Shown here: positions 34,318-44,507 of the stretch, piece by piece
Layout of the letters: each line of letters opens with the position of its first letter
Position numbering within the stretch: position 1 is the stretch's first letter
Assembly (NCBI RefSeq): GCF_041080675.1
Contig: NZ_CP163520.1
Coordinates: 1,302,001-1,366,000, forward strand
Length of the DNA: 64,000 nt
Source: Streptomyces sp. cg36
GTDB taxonomy: Bacteria; Actinomycetota; Actinomycetes; Streptomycetales; Streptomycetaceae
Reading direction: 5' to 3'
Made by a program: the position numbers and the translations under genes
The notes under the pieces: generated by a model
The model's database searches: none
The model's input: the letters and a program-made list of their open reading frames with translations, nothing else
Told to the model about the DNA's origin: nothing

Positions 34318-36423
34318 TCACACCCGCCGGAACCGGAACACCGCCGCGTCGAGATCGCCCCGCAGCCCCGTCTCCAGGCCCCGGTGCAGCAATACCGCTC
34401 CCCCGTGCACGGCCCCGGTCTCCTCGCAGCGGTAGGCCGCCGCCGGATCCAGACCGCGCAGCCGTACGGGCGGGGGCCGCTCCCCGTGGTGCTGGGCCTG
34501 GAGGTGCGCGAGGACGACGGATTCCCCGCCCCGCACGTACTGGACGGCGCTCAGCCCGCCGCTCGGCGCGCGCAGCCGGTACTGGGCACCGAGCTGCACC
34601 ACCTCGCGGATCTCCTTGTACAGCGCCACCCAGTCGCGCGCCTCGGCGAGTTCGGCCTCGCTCCAGCGGGTGAGGTCGCCGCCGATGCCCAGCACCCCGG
34701 CCATCGCGCTGACGAACCGGAACCGCAGACTGCTGCGGCGGCCGTTGAGCTGGGTGTTGGGGCTGTCGGTGACCCAGGCGGCCATCACCCGGGCCGGGTG
34801 CAGCTGGCTGAAGCCGTGCTGGATGGCGAGCCGGTCCAGCGGGTCGGTGTTGTCGGAGGTCCACACCTGGTCCGTACGGGAGAGGATCCCCAGGTCGATC
34901 CGGCCGCCGCCGCCCGAGCAGGACTCGAAGGCGACCCGGGGGTGGGCCGCCCGCAGCCGGTCCAGCAGGCCGTACAGCCCGTGCACGTGCGCGGTCCACA
35001 GCCGCGCCGGATACGCCTCGCCGGGCCAGCCCGCGTCCGTGAAGCAGCGGTTGAAGTCCCACTTCACATAGTCGACGGGCGCGCCCGACAGCAGGCCGTC
35101 CAGCTGCTCCCAGAGGTGTTCCCGCACGTCCGGGCGGGCCAGGTTGAGCACCAGCTGGTTGCGGAACTCGGTCCGGGCGCGCCCGGGGTGGTGCTGCACC
35201 CACTCCGGGTGGGCCCGGTACAGGGCGCTGTCCGGGTTGACCATCTCCGGCTCCACCCAGATCCCGAACTCCATGCCCAGCGCGTGCACTTCGTCGGCGA
35301 GCGGCCCCAGACCGCCGGGGAAGCGGTCCGGGTTGGGCGTCCAGTCGCCGAGTCCGGCCCCGTCGTGGGTGCGGGCGCCGAACCAGCCGTCGTCGACGAC
35401 GAAGAGCTCCACGCCCAGCGCGGCGGCCCGCCGCGCGAGCGCGCGCTGCTGCGGCTCGCCGATGTCGAACCCGGTCGCCTCCCAGGAGTTGAAGAGCACC
35501 GGCCGGGTGCGCCCGGCGTCCGGGACGACCCGGGCCAGCTGCCAGGCGTGCCACTCCCGGCTGGCGCCGCCGAAGCCGCCGGCGCTCCACAGCCCGGCGA
35601 AGACGGGGCTGGTGTACGACTCGCCGGGCGCCAGCGACAGCAGCCCGGAGTCGTCGTACCCGGCGCCCCCGCCGATCTGCACCCCGCCGTCCGGCAGGTG
35701 CTGTACGGCGATGCGCCAGGACCCGGACCAGCCGAGGGCGCAGCCGTACACCTCGCCGCTCTCCTCGGTGGCGGCGCCCTCGGCGTCCAGGGCCACCCAC
35801 GGCAGGTGCTGGTGGCCGGTGTGGCCCCGGCGGCTGCCGAGGACCTTGTCGCCGGGGGTGAGCGGGGAGCGCACGAGCCGGGATTCGGCGGCCCAGCGGC
35901 CGTGCAGCTGGCCGAGGCGCCAGCCGTCCCGCGCGGGCAGGGTCCAGACGGCGGCGTCGGCGCGCAGCACCTCCACGTGCGGGTCGCCGGGCGCGCCCTC
36001 GTGGCGCAGGGTGGTCCAGCGCTCGACCACATCGCTGTCGTCGCGCATCCGGTAGTGCAGGGTGATCCCGAGCCGGTGCACGGGGTCGGTGAAGCGCAGG
36101 CGCAGTTCGTCGGCGTCCGCGTCCACCCGCACGCCCTCGAAGCGCCACTGCGTCCCCCGTACGTCCGGGGTCCGCACGGAGAGCGCCGGGCGCACGAACC
36201 GGGGGCCGCCCTCCACCACGTACTCCTCCCGGCCATCCAGTGGTGACTCGAAGGGCCAGGGGGGCCGCTGCGGCTCGGCGGCCAGTTCCTCGGCGTCCGC
36301 GAGCGTCAGCCGGGGGCCCCAGTGCAGGTGCAGCAGTTCCGCACGGTCCGTGAGGTGCAGGGCATAACCACTGGTGCGGCCCGTGAGGAGCCAGAGCCCT
36401 CCCCCGCCACCGGTTTCGATCAT
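34318..36423 (-). CDS. Alpha-galactosidase (GH36)
   Basis: A 701-residue clan-D glycosidase that removes alpha-galactose from oligosaccharides. The N-terminal beta-sandwich leads to the barrel with LFNSWEATGFDIGE, FVVDDGWFGAR (about 355-365), and the nucleophile motif YVKWDFNR (about 459-466). The acid/base Asp is in TSDNTDPLDR (about 530-539). ESCSGGGGRID is the usual substrate-binding loop. No signal peptide, so it is cytoplasmic and needs an importer, which is not in the window. A short Gly-rich stretch follows the ATG. Confidence 0.93.
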   Translation of the reverse strand: MIETGGGGGLWLLTGRTSGYALHLTDRAELLHLHWGPRLTLADAEELAAEPQRPPWPFESPLDGREEYVVEGGPRFVRPALSVRTPDVRGTQWRFEGVRVDADADELRLRFTDPVHRLGITLHYRMRDDSDVVERWTTLRHEGAPGDPHVEVLRADAAVWTLPARDGWRLGQLHGRWAAESRLVRSPLTPGDKVLGSRRGHTGHQHLPWVALDAEGAATEESGEVYGCALGWSGSWRIAVQHLPDGGVQIGGGAGYDDSGLLSLAPGESYTSPVFAGLWSAGGFGGASREWHAWQLARVVPDAGRTRPVLFNSWEATGFDIGEPQQRALARRAAALGVELFVVDDGWFGARTHDGAGLGDWTPNPDRFPGGLGPLADEVHALGMEFGIWVEPEMVNPDSALYRAHPEWVQHHPGRARTEFRNQLVLNLARPDVREHLWEQLDGLLSGAPVDYVKWDFNRCFTDAGWPGEAYPARLWTAHVHGLYGLLDRLRAAHPRVAFESCSGGGGRIDLGILSRTDQVWTSDNTDPLDRLAIQHGFSQLHPARVMAAWVTDSPNTQLNGRRSSLRFRFVSAMAGVLGIGGDLTRWSEAELAEARDWVALYKEIREVVQLGAQYRLRAPSGGLSAVQYVRGGESVVLAHLQAQHHGERPPPVRLRGLDPAAAYRCEETGAVHGGAVLLHRGLETGLRGDLDAAVFRFRRV

Positions 36424-36617
36424 CGCGATCCCTCAATTCCGCGCACATACGAACAGGCACGAACACCAGAGACAGGATCGGGGGCCGGGGCCAGCCGGGG
36501 CAACGGGTGCGCGGGGGTCGCTTTCCCGCCGGTCCGCCGAGATGATTGCCCCGGGAATCCATGTCGTATCGTCGGGATGATCCAGCGCGAGCGTCTATGA
36601 CCACATCAGGAGCCCCC

Positions 36618-37442
36618 GTGACCCAGCAGACTCCGCAGGCCCCTTCGACCGATTCGACCGAACCCGAGCTCTCCGGGGTGCGCAACTTCCGTGATGTGGG
36701 CGGACTCCCGACCGTCGACGGCCGCCAGGTGCGGCACGGCCGACTCTTCCGCAGCGGTCACCTGGCGCACGCGACGGCGGCGGACGCGGCCTTCCTCGCC
36801 GGCCTCGGCCTGCACACCGTCTTCGACTTCCGCAACGCGGCCGACCAGCGCCTGGAAGGCCCCGACGTCGAGCTGCCGGGCGTGCGCAACGTGAACATAC
36901 CGCTGACCGACCCCGCCGACGGGGCGGAGTTCTGGAAGATGGTCCGCGACGGCGACCTCGACCAGCTGCGGTCGGTCCTCTCCGGCAGCCGCGGCGCCGA
37001 CCGGATGGCCGACTCGTACCGCACGATCATCCGGCAGCGCACCGCCGAGCACAGCCGGGTGCTGCACGCGCTCGCCGAGGACAGCGTCCCGGCGCTGATG
37101 CACTGCGCGGCCGGCAAGGACCGCGCCGGGCTCTCCATCGCGGTCTCGCTGCTCGCGGTGGGCGTCGAGCGGGACGCCATCGAGGCGGACTACCTCAAGT
37201 CCAACGACCCGCACCGCCGCTACAAGATGCACCGCAGCGACAGCTCCCCGGCCGGGCTGAGCGCCGAGGTGGTGGAGCTGCTCAACCCCCTCTTCGACGC
37301 CCGCGCCGAGTATCTGCGCGCCGCCTTCGACACGATCGAGGAGACCTGGGGCACCACCGACCGCTATCTCGCCGAGGGGCTCGGGCTCTCCCCCGAGACC
37401 CGCGAGCGGCTGCGCGACCGCCTCGTCGAGGACGCGGTCTAG
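36618..37442 (+). CDS. Tyrosine/serine protein phosphatase (HCxxGKDR type)
   Basis: A 274-residue phosphatase of the PtpB/lipid-phosphatase-like family. It begins with the family block LSGVRNFRDVGGLPTVDGRQVRHGRLFRSGHL (about 18-49). The P loop is HCAAGKDRAG (about 155-164), with Cys nucleophile and the Lys-Asp seen in phosphoinositide-active members such as mycobacterial PtpB. GTG 36618 is chosen because AGGAG sits 5 nt upstream; ATG 36597 would add seven residues. Confidence 0.88.
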   Translation: MTQQTPQAPSTDSTEPELSGVRNFRDVGGLPTVDGRQVRHGRLFRSGHLAHATAADAAFLAGLGLHTVFDFRNAADQRLEGPDVELPGVRNVNIPLTDPADGAEFWKMVRDGDLDQLRSVLSGSRGADRMADSYRTIIRQRTAEHSRVLHALAEDSVPALMHCAAGKDRAGLSIAVSLLAVGVERDAIEADYLKSNDPHRRYKMHRSDSSPAGLSAEVVELLNPLFDARAEYLRAAFDTIEETWGTTDRYLAEGLGLSPETRERLRDRLVEDAV

Positions 37443-37470
37443 AGCCCGTGCGGCAGCGCCCCGGGGGCGC

Positions 37471-37617
37471 TCACTTGCCGACGGTGAACAGGAGATAGAG
37501 GAAGGCCGCGAAGATGTGGCCCGCGATCAGATAGGCGAAGAGCCGGACCACCAGGCCCCGGGGGAACTTCGTCTCCTGGGTGCTCGCTCCGGAGGGTCCC
37601 GACGAGTTCTGCGACAT
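37471..37617 (-). CDS. DUF6126-type small membrane protein
   Basis: A 48-residue protein, MSQNSSGPSGASTQETKFPR followed by a single hydrophobic helix VVRLFAYLIAGHIFAAFLYLLF and VGK. It matches the DUF6126 small membrane proteins found next to XRE-cupin regulators in Streptomyces (from memory of the family). It starts 11 bp after the regulator stop and probably shares its transcript. Function unknown; one membrane-spanning segment with a short cytoplasmic N-terminus. Confidence 0.82.
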   Translation of the reverse strand: MSQNSSGPSGASTQETKFPRGLVVRLFAYLIAGHIFAAFLYLLFTVGK

Positions 37618-37628
37618 GTGCGTACCTC

Positions 37629-38237
37629 TCAGCCGTGCGGGTGGTGCGGATGCGGATCGGGGCTCTGGAGCAGGGTGTGGACGAACAGGAACTCGGCCCC
37701 GCCGTGCGAGACGGCGGAGATCCGGTGCGGGGTGAGCGAGTCGAAGTGCGCGCTGTCACCGGGGTCGAGTTCGTGCACGGCATCGCCCAGGCCCAGCCGC
37801 AGCCGCCCGGACAGGACGTAGAGCCACTCCTCACCGGGGTGGACTCGGACGAGCTCGCGCTGGGTGCCGTACGGGACCTGCACCCGCAGGGCCTGCATGG
37901 CCCGGCCGGAGTGCCCGGCCCGGTGGTAGGTCCAGCCGTCGGCCTCGGCGGGCTCGGCCCGGCCGCCCCGGATCACCGGCTCGCGCTCGGGCGGCATCTC
38001 ACCCAGCAGCTCGGAAACCGTCGTACCGTAGGTACGGGCGAGCGCCAGCAGCATCGGCAGCGAGGGCTGGCGGGCGCCCGTCTCCAGACGGGAGAGGTGC
38101 GCGGGCGAGAGCCCGGCCCTGGGAGCGGCGGCCTCCAGGGTCAGACCGCGGCGCCGCCGCAGGTCACGCAGGCGCGGGGCGACATCGGGAAGCGCCGGTC
38201 CGGACGGCTCCCCGACGCCTTCGGCGGGAGTGCTCAT
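37629..38237 (-). CDS. XRE-family regulator with C-terminal cupin
   Basis: A 202-residue regulator. The HTH is RLRDLRRRRGLTLEAAAPRAGLSPAHLSRLETGARQPSLPMLLALARTYGTT (about 21-72). The cupin follows, with VHPGEEWLYVLSGRLRLGLGD and HELDPGDSAHFDSLTPHRI (about 130-175). Proteins of this layout (PuuR/SinR-cupin type) sense small ligands such as amino acids or polyamines. A perfect dyad lies 22-56 bp upstream of the start, the likely autoregulatory site. ATG 38246 is also possible. It is divergent from nothing and lies downstream of hpnO on the same strand, so hopanoid linkage is unproven. Confidence 0.9.
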   Translation of the reverse strand: MSTPAEGVGEPSGPALPDVAPRLRDLRRRRGLTLEAAAPRAGLSPAHLSRLETGARQPSLPMLLALARTYGTTVSELLGEMPPEREPVIRGGRAEPAEADGWTYHRAGHSGRAMQALRVQVPYGTQRELVRVHPGEEWLYVLSGRLRLGLGDAVHELDPGDSAHFDSLTPHRISAVSHGGAEFLFVHTLLQSPDPHPHHPHG

Positions 38238-38258
38238 GCACCCCATTCAGCCGGATTC

Positions 38259-38293
38259 TTGCCTCTGGGGCAAACTTTTTGCCCCAGAGGCAA
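38259..38293. promoter_or_regulatory. Long dyad operator of the XRE-cupin gene
   Basis: TTGCCTCTGGGGCAA (38259-38273) and TTGCCCCAGAGGCAA (38279-38293) are exact reverse complements of one another, separated by 5 nt. Each also has its own TTGCC/GGCAA symmetry. Two dimers could bind side by side, covering the promoter just before the start. Confidence 0.8.
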
Positions 38294-38305
38294 ATTCCCG
38301 AGCAC

Positions 38306-39703
38306 CTAGCGGTTGGCCACCGCCTGCTTCACCAGTGTCCGGCCGAAGTCCCACATCAGTCCGCCGCCACCGTGGGCGTCCTCCATCACGGCGGTGAACG
38401 CCTCGACGAAGCGGTCCACCTCGCGTTCGCCGATCGTCAGCGGCGGGATGAGCTTGATGACCTCCAGGTGGTCGCCGGAGACCTGGGTGAGGATGCGGTG
38501 GCGCTGGAGCAGCGGCACCACGACCATCTGCGCGAAGAGGCCCTTGCGGGCCGCCTGGAGCATGGTCCAGCGTCCGCGCAGCCGGATCGAGGAGGGCTTG
38601 CCGAACTCGATGCCCACCATCAGCCCGCGCCCGCGCACGTCGTGCAGCAGCTCGTAGCGGTCGACCAGCGCGGCGAGGCGGGACTTCAGGAGCGCGCCGG
38701 TGGCCCGGGCGTTGGCGACGACGCCCTCGTCCTCCATCACCGAGAGCACGGCCAGCCCGGCCGCCATCGCCTGGGCGTTGGAGCCGAAGCTCGCCGAGTG
38801 GACCAGGACGCGGTCCATCGACGAGTACACCTTCTTGAAGATCCACTCCTTGCCCAGGGTCGCCCCCACCGGCACATAGCCGCCGGAGAGCGCCTTGGCC
38901 ACGCACAGCAGGTCCGGCTCGACGCCGCTCTCGTGCTGGTACGCGTAGAAGTCGCCGGTGCGGCCCAGGCCCGTCTGGACCTCGTCCGCGATCAGGAGCG
39001 CCTTGTGCCGGTGGAGCAGCTCCTGGGCGGCTCGCAGATAGCCGGGCGGCGCCTCGTGCACGCCCTTGCCCTGGATCGGCTCGACGATCAGGGCGGCCAC
39101 GTCGCCCTTCTTCAACTCCCGCTCCAGCGCGTCGAGATCGCCCAGCGCGACCGCCGTGTCGGGCAGCAGCGGGGCGAAGCCGTCGCGGAACCCCGACTCG
39201 CCGTTGACCGACAGGGAGCCGGTGGTCAGCCCGTGGAAGGCGTGCGTGCAGTAGAGGACCCTGGGCCTGCCGGTGGCGTACCGGGCGAACTTCAGGGCGG
39301 TCTCCACCGCCTCCGTGCCGCTGTTGCCGAAGAAGACCCGGTCCAGGTGCGGGCTGTGCGCCAGCAGCTTCTCGGCCAGCAGGCCGGGCAGCGGCTGGCA
39401 GTCGAAGCGGGTGAGGTCGGCGAGCGAGGCGTCCAGCACGTCGTGCAGCGCCTTGCGGACGACGGGGTGGTGGCGGCCCAGCCCCATCACCCCGAAGCCG
39501 GCGAGCATGTCCAGGTAGTCCTGGCCCTTCTCGTCCCAGAAGTACGCGCCCTCGGCCCGCTCGTAGACCTTGTCGAAGCCGATGGTGTGCAGCATGCGCG
39601 GCAGCTGGTGGTTGAGGTATCTGCCGTGCAGCTCGTACCGCTCCGCGCCGCGCTCGGCGAGGAGCCGGGCCAGGTCGAAGCCCTTGGGTTCGCCGTCGGT
39701 CAT
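38306..39703 (-). CDS. hpnO: Class III aminotransferase of the hopanoid operon (HpnO-like)
   Basis: A 465-residue PLP aminotransferase. [15 protein letters not shown] (about 127-141) binds the phosphate, [13 protein letters not shown] (about 240-252) carries the Asp, and [17 protein letters not shown] (about 268-284) the Schiff-base Lys. It starts by overlapping the dxs stop (ATGA), last in the hopanoid operon. HpnO converts bacteriohopanetetrol-type precursors into aminobacteriohopanetriol. The N-terminal 40 residues precede the aminotransferase core. The operon position makes HpnO more likely than ornithine or acetylornithine transaminase. Confidence 0.87.
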   Translation of the reverse strand: MTDGEPKGFDLARLLAERGAERYELHGRYLNHQLPRMLHTIGFDKVYERAEGAYFWDEKGQDYLDMLAGFGVMGLGRHHPVVRKALHDVLDASLADLTRFDCQPLPGLLAEKLLAHSPHLDRVFFGNSGTEAVETALKFARYATGRPRVLYCTHAFHGLTTGSLSVNGESGFRDGFAPLLPDTAVALGDLDALERELKKGDVAALIVEPIQGKGVHEAPPGYLRAAQELLHRHKALLIADEVQTGLGRTGDFYAYQHESGVEPDLLCVAKALSGGYVPVGATLGKEWIFKKVYSSMDRVLVHSASFGSNAQAMAAGLAVLSVMEDEGVVANARATGALLKSRLAALVDRYELLHDVRGRGLMVGIEFGKPSSIRLRGRWTMLQAARKGLFAQMVVVPLLQRHRILTQVSGDHLEVIKLIPPLTIGEREVDRFVEAFTAVMEDAHGGGGLMWDFGRTLVKQAVANR

Positions 39704-41607
39704 CCGTCGTTCTCCTTCTCGGCCGCCGCGGCGGCGTCCTGGCGCGCCGCCAGCGCGGCGCTGATCCGTCCCGCGATCTCCACCGGGGTGAGCCCGATGT
39801 CCGCGAGCACCTCGGCGCGCTTGGCGTGCGCGAGGAACTGCTCGGGGATGCCGAAGGTGCGCAGCGGGGTGTCCACCCCGGCGTCCCGCAGCGCCTGCCC
39901 GACGGCCCAGCCGACGCCCCCGGTGCGGCTGTTGTCCTCCGCGACCGCGACCAGCGCGTGCCGCGCGGCCAGCGGCGCCAGCTGCTCGTCGACGGGCTTG
40001 ACCCAGCGCGGGTCCACCACCGTGCAGCCGATGCCGCGCCCGGAAAGCAGCTCGGCGGCCTGGAGGCAGACGGGCGCGAGCACCCCGACCGCGACGAGCA
40101 GCACGTCGGCGTCCTCGTCGCGGCGCAGCACGTCCATCGCGCCGATCCGTCCGAGGGCCGGGACGTCCGGGCCGACCGACTCCTTGGGGAACCGCAGCAC
40201 GGTCGGGGCGTCATCGACGTCGACGGCCTCGCGCAGCTGGGCCCGCAGCTGGGCCGCGTCGCGCGGGGCGGCGATGCGCAGTCCGGGCACGACCTGGAGT
40301 ACGGAGAGGTCCCACATGCCGTTGTGGGAGGCGCCGTCGACCCCGGTGACCCCGGCCCGGTCCAGCACGAACGTCACCCCGCACCTGTGCAGGGCCACGT
40401 CCATCAGCACCTGGTCGAAGGCGCGGTTGAGGAAGGTGGCGTAGACGGCGACCACCGGGTGCAGCCCGCCGGTGGCCAGGCCCGCCGCCGAGACGGCCGC
40501 GTGCTGCTCGGCGATCCCGACGTCCCACACCCGGTCCGGGAAGCGCTCGGCGAACGCGGTGAGCCCGGTGGGGTGCAGCATCGCGGCGGTGATCGCCACG
40601 ACGTCCTCGCGCTCCTCGCCGAGCGCGGCCAGCTCGCTGCCGAAGACCGAGGTCCAGGAGGGGCCGCCGGCCGGGGCCAGCGGCAGACAGGTCAGCGGGT
40701 CCATGGCGCCGACGGCGTGGAAGCGGTCGGCCTCGTCGTCCAGGGCGGGCTGGTAGCCGCGCCCCTTCTCGGTGAGGCAGTGCACCAGGACCGGGCCGTG
40801 GAAGCGCTTGGCGCGCCGCAGCGCCGACTCGACGGCCTCGATGTCGTGACCGTCGATGGGCCCCAGGTACTTCAGCCCCAGGTCCTCGAACATGCCCTGC
40901 GGCGCGAACGCGTCCTTGAAGCCCTTCTTGGCGCCGTGCAGCGACTCGTACAGCGGGCGCCCCACCACCGGCGTCTGCTGGAGGACCTGTTTGCCCCAGG
41001 ACAGGAAGCGCTCGTAGCCGTCGGTGGTGCGCAGGGTGGCCAGATGGTTGGCGAGGCCGCCGATGGTGGGTCCGTAGGAGCGCTCGTTGTCGTTGACGAC
41101 GATGATCAGCGGCCGGTCGCGGGCCGCCGCGATGTTGTTGAGGGCCTCCCAGGCCATGCCGCCGGTGAGTGCCCCGTCGCCGATGACGGCGACGACGTGG
41201 GCGGCCCGGCCGCGCACCTGGTTGGCCTTGGCGAGGCCGTCGGCCCAGCCCAGCACGGTGGAGGCGTGGCTGTTCTCGATGACGTCGTGCTCGGACTCGG
41301 CGCGCGAGGGGTAGCCGGAGAGCCCGCCCTTGGAGCGCAGTTTCGAGAAGTCCTGCCGTCCGGTGAGGAGTTTGTGCACATAGCTCTGGTGGCCGGTGTC
41401 CCACAGGATGCGGTCGACGGGTGAGTCGAAGGACCGGTGCAGGGCGATGGAGAGCTCCACCACCCCCAGATTGGGCCCCAGATGGCCCCCGGTCCGTGCC
41501 ACCGCGTGGATCAGGAACTCCCTGATCTCCCGGGACAGCTCGGCGAGTTCGGCGCTCTTCAGCGCCCGTAGGTCGTGCGGCCCCCGAACATTCTCCAAGA
41601 TCGTCAC
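39700..41607 (-). CDS. dxs: 1-Deoxy-D-xylulose-5-phosphate synthase
   Basis: A 635-residue thiamine-diphosphate enzyme joining pyruvate and glyceraldehyde 3-phosphate, the first step of the MEP pathway. It has [15 protein letters not shown], the TPP motif [16 protein letters not shown] (about 143-158), the [15 protein letters not shown] transketolase region (about 410-424) and a terminal domain. It is embedded in the hopanoid operon, so isoprenoid supply is coordinated with hopanoid synthesis; a second dxs elsewhere is likely. GTG start. Confidence 0.95.
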   Translation of the reverse strand: MTILENVRGPHDLRALKSAELAELSREIREFLIHAVARTGGHLGPNLGVVELSIALHRSFDSPVDRILWDTGHQSYVHKLLTGRQDFSKLRSKGGLSGYPSRAESEHDVIENSHASTVLGWADGLAKANQVRGRAAHVVAVIGDGALTGGMAWEALNNIAAARDRPLIIVVNDNERSYGPTIGGLANHLATLRTTDGYERFLSWGKQVLQQTPVVGRPLYESLHGAKKGFKDAFAPQGMFEDLGLKYLGPIDGHDIEAVESALRRAKRFHGPVLVHCLTEKGRGYQPALDDEADRFHAVGAMDPLTCLPLAPAGGPSWTSVFGSELAALGEEREDVVAITAAMLHPTGLTAFAERFPDRVWDVGIAEQHAAVSAAGLATGGLHPVVAVYATFLNRAFDQVLMDVALHRCGVTFVLDRAGVTGVDGASHNGMWDLSVLQVVPGLRIAAPRDAAQLRAQLREAVDVDDAPTVLRFPKESVGPDVPALGRIGAMDVLRRDEDADVLLVAVGVLAPVCLQAAELLSGRGIGCTVVDPRWVKPVDEQLAPLAARHALVAVAEDNSRTGGVGWAVGQALRDAGVDTPLRTFGIPEQFLAHAKRAEVLADIGLTPVEIAGRISAALAARQDAAAAAEKENDG

Positions 41608-41651
41608 GCTGGAGCCCCCTTCGGATCCCGTTCAGCTCTCGGTGGTGCCGG

Positions 41652-42821
41652 TCAGCCCCGCGCGGTGACGCACGGCTCGCCGGAGGTCACGCCGTCCTTC
41701 TCCATCTGCTCGGCGATCTTCATCGCCTCCTCGATCAGCGTCTCCACGATCTTCGACTCGGGCACCGTCTTGATGACCTCGCCCTTCACGAAGATCTGCC
41801 CCTTGCCGTTCCCCGACGCCACACCCAGATCAGCCTCACGCGCCTCACCCGGACCATTCACCACACACCCCATCACCGCGACCCGCAAAGGCACCTCCAT
41901 ACCCTCCAGACCCGCCGTGACCTCCTCCGCCAGCTTGTACACATCCACCTGCGCACGCCCGCACGACGGACACGACACGATCTCCAGACGCCGCTGCCGC
42001 AGATTCAACGACTCCAGGATCTGGATCCCCACCTTGATCTCCTCCGCCGGCGGCGCCGACAGGGAAACCCGGATCGTGTCACCGATCCCCTGACTCAGCA
42101 GCGCCCCGAACGCCACCGCCGACTTGACCGTCCCCTGGAACGCCGGACCCGCCTCCGTCACCCCCAGATGCAACGGATAGTCACACCGCGCCGCCAGCTG
42201 ACGGTACGCCTCGACCATCACCACCGGATCGTTGTGCTTCACCGAGATCTTGATGTCCCGGAAACCATGCTCCTCGAACAGCGACGCCTCCCACAGCGCC
42301 GACTCCACCAGCGCCTCCGGCGTCGCCCTCCCGTACTTCCTCAGCAGCCGCGCATCCAGCGAACCCGCGTTCACCCCGATACGGATCGGAGTCCCCGCAT
42401 CCCTCGCCGCCCGCGCGATCTCCTTCACCTTGTCGTCGAACTGCTTGATGTTCCCCGGATTCACCCGCACCGCCGCACACCCGGCATCAATCGCCGCGAA
42501 CACATACTTCGGCTGGAAATGAATATCCGCGATCACCGGAATCTGCGACTTCTTCGCAATCGTCGCCAACGCATCCGCATCATCCTGCGTCGGACACGCC
42601 ACCCGCACGATCTGACAACCCGACGCCGTCAACTCCGCGATCTGCTGCAACGTCGCACCAATGTCCGACGTACGCGTCGTCGTCATCGACTGCACCGAAA
42701 CGGGGGCGCCGCCCCCGACGGCCACCGTCCCGACCTGGATGCGCCGCGAGGTGCGGCGCATCGCGAGCGGCCGGGCCGGTGGCGTCGGAAGACCCAGGGA
42801 TACCGGTCCTTGGGCGTCCAT
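41652..42821 (-). CDS. ispG: 4-Hydroxy-3-methylbut-2-enyl-diphosphate synthase (GcpE)
   Basis: A roughly 389-residue iron-sulfur enzyme of the MEP pathway that opens the cyclodiphosphate ring. The [4Fe-4S] ligands are [11 protein letters not shown] (about 287-297) and the later [10 protein letters not shown] (about 328-337). N-terminal [17 protein letters not shown] is the TIM-barrel start. The interior of the gene (about 41830-42690) has unusual codon choice on the coding strand, with many T- and G-ending codons (GGT, GAT, GTG) unlike its own ends and neighbours. ATG 42821 or GTG 42824 can start it; the hpnH stop is 4-6 bp upstream. Confidence 0.95.
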   Translation of the reverse strand: MDAQGPVSLGLPTPPARPLAMRRTSRRIQVGTVAVGGGAPVSVQSMTTTRTSDIGATLQQIAELTASGCQIVRVACPTQDDADALATIAKKSQIPVIADIHFQPKYVFAAIDAGCAAVRVNPGNIKQFDDKVKEIARAARDAGTPIRIGVNAGSLDARLLRKYGRATPEALVESALWEASLFEEHGFRDIKISVKHNDPVVMVEAYRQLAARCDYPLHLGVTEAGPAFQGTVKSAVAFGALLSQGIGDTIRVSLSAPPAEEIKVGIQILESLNLRQRRLEIVSCPSCGRAQVDVYKLAEEVTAGLEGMEVPLRVAVMGCVVNGPGEAREADLGVASGNGKGQIFVKGEVIKTVPESKIVETLIEEAMKIAEQMEKDGVTSGEPCVTARG

Positions 42822-42825
42822 CACG

Positions 42826-43848
42826 TCACCCGCGGTTTCCCTGCACGGTCTCGCGGACCGCGCGCAGCGACTCCTTGAGGGACCCCATGGTCGCCAGCAC
42901 GGCGGTGGGCTCGTAGCCGCAGTGCGCCATGCAGTTGGCGCACCGGTCGTCCTTGCCCCGGCCGTACTTGTCCCAGTCCGTCTCCTCGACGAGCTGGCGG
43001 TACGTGGGCACGTACCCGTCGCTCATCAGGTAGCAGGGCCGCTGCCAGCCGAAGAGCGAGTAGTTGGGGATCGCCCACGCCGTGCACGGGAAGTCCGCCT
43101 TGCCCTCCAGGAAGTCCAGGAAGAGCGGTGAGTGGTTGAGCCGCCAGCGGCGCCGGTTGCCGCCGGAGAACGCCTTCTTGAAGAGCTCGCGGGTCTGCTC
43201 GACGCCCAGGAAGTGCTCCTGGTCGGGCGCCTTCTCGTAGGCGTACGCGGGCGAGATCATCATCTCGTCGACCTGGAGGTCGTCGTTGAGGAAGTTGAGC
43301 ACCTCGATGATGGTCTGCGGGGTGTCGGTGTTGAAGAAGGTGGAGTTGGTGGTGACCCGGAAGCCGCGGCGCTTGGCCTCCTTGATCGCCGCCACCGCCT
43401 CGTCGAACACCCCCTCCTTCGCCACCGACTCGTCGTGCCGCTCGCGCAGCCCGTCGATGTGCACGGCGAACGCGAAGTACGGGGACGGGGTGAACTTCTC
43501 CAGCTTCTTGCGCAGGAGCAGGGCGTTGGTGCAGAGGAAGACGTACTTCTTCTTCGCCACCAACTGGCGCACGATCTCGTCGATCTGAGGGTGCATCAGT
43601 GGCTCGCCGCCCGCGATGGAGACCATGGGGGCGCCCGACTCCAGCACCGCTCCCACGGCCTGGGCCACCGGCATGCGCTGCTTCAGGACCCCGGCCGGGT
43701 GCTGGATCTTTCCACAGCCCTCGCACTTCAGATTGCAGGCGAAGAGCGGCTCCAGCTCGACGATGAGCGGGAACTTCTCTCGCTTGCGGAGCTTCTGTTC
43801 AAAGAGATAGGTCCCGACCCTGATGGACTGGCGAAGCGGCATGGCCAT
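42826..43848 (-). CDS. hpnH: Adenosyl-hopene transferase HpnH (radical SAM)
   Basis: A 340-residue radical SAM enzyme joining a 5'-deoxyadenosyl group to diploptene, the first step of C35 hopanoid side-chain building. CNLKCEGC (Cys38/42/45) binds the Fe-S cluster; GGEPLMHPQ follows. The C-terminal domain has [14 protein letters not shown], a SPASM-like Cys set. ATG 43848 is chosen for the strong AGGAGGTG 7 nt upstream. Confidence 0.95.
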   Translation of the reverse strand: MAMPLRQSIRVGTYLFEQKLRKREKFPLIVELEPLFACNLKCEGCGKIQHPAGVLKQRMPVAQAVGAVLESGAPMVSIAGGEPLMHPQIDEIVRQLVAKKKYVFLCTNALLLRKKLEKFTPSPYFAFAVHIDGLRERHDESVAKEGVFDEAVAAIKEAKRRGFRVTTNSTFFNTDTPQTIIEVLNFLNDDLQVDEMMISPAYAYEKAPDQEHFLGVEQTRELFKKAFSGGNRRRWRLNHSPLFLDFLEGKADFPCTAWAIPNYSLFGWQRPCYLMSDGYVPTYRQLVEETDWDKYGRGKDDRCANCMAHCGYEPTAVLATMGSLKESLRAVRETVQGNRG

Positions 43849-43853
43849 CTGGC

Positions 43854-44507
43854 TCACCTCCTGGGGAGCGGCAAAGAACGGTGCCATTCAAAGAAAGCGG
43901 GAAGGACGGCACGAAGAACGCGGAAAGCCGATATTCCACCGCGTACCGTGCCAATCCGGACGAGTTCATGTTCTGGAGCGTCCACGACCACCCGTACGGC
44001 CGCAACCGGGCGCTCTCCTGCCCTCACCGCGCTCCACAGCGTCGCCGCGGACTCCATGTCCACGGCGATCGCCCCGGTGGCGCGCAGCTCGGACCGCTCC
44101 TGACCCCGGACGATGTGATCGGAGCCGATGAGCGGACCGGTGTGCACGGTACGGCCGGGCAGCGCCGCACTGAGCGCCTTGGCCAGCACCTCCGTACCCA
44201 CGCATGGAGTCGTGCCGCGCGGGTCGCGGGTCTCTTGGGCGACGACCAGGTCACCGGGGTGCATCCCGGGGGCCAGGCCGGCGCAGAATCCGGAGGCGAT
44301 CACGGCCGCCTCCTGGTGCCCCGCCGAGCCGAGGCCGCGCAGCACGGCCCGCTCGGCGGCCTGGGGCCCCATGCCGCTGCGCAGCACCGTCACCACCTGG
44401 CCGGGGGTGCGGCCCCGGCCGCCGCTGCGCAGTGCCAGCTCCTCGATGGTGAGGGCGCAGGAGACCAGCAGCGGGGCGGGTTCGGGGACACCGGGTCCGA
44501 GGTTCAT
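43854..44507 (-). CDS. hpnG: HpnG-type nucleoside phosphorylase
   Basis: A 217-residue PNP/UDP-family nucleosidase that removes adenine from adenosylhopane to give ribosylhopane. GMGPQAAERAV (about 46-56) is the phosphate-binding part, and GAIAVDMESAATLWSAV (about 147-163) the conserved Asp/Met/Glu base-and-ribose motif. It overlaps the shc stop by 4 bp and ends 5 bp before hpnH. Confidence 0.9.
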   Translation of the reverse strand: MNLGPGVPEPAPLLVSCALTIEELALRSGGRGRTPGQVVTVLRSGMGPQAAERAVLRGLGSAGHQEAAVIASGFCAGLAPGMHPGDLVVAQETRDPRGTTPCVGTEVLAKALSAALPGRTVHTGPLIGSDHIVRGQERSELRATGAIAVDMESAATLWSAVRAGERPVAAVRVVVDAPEHELVRIGTVRGGISAFRVLRAVLPAFFEWHRSLPLPRR

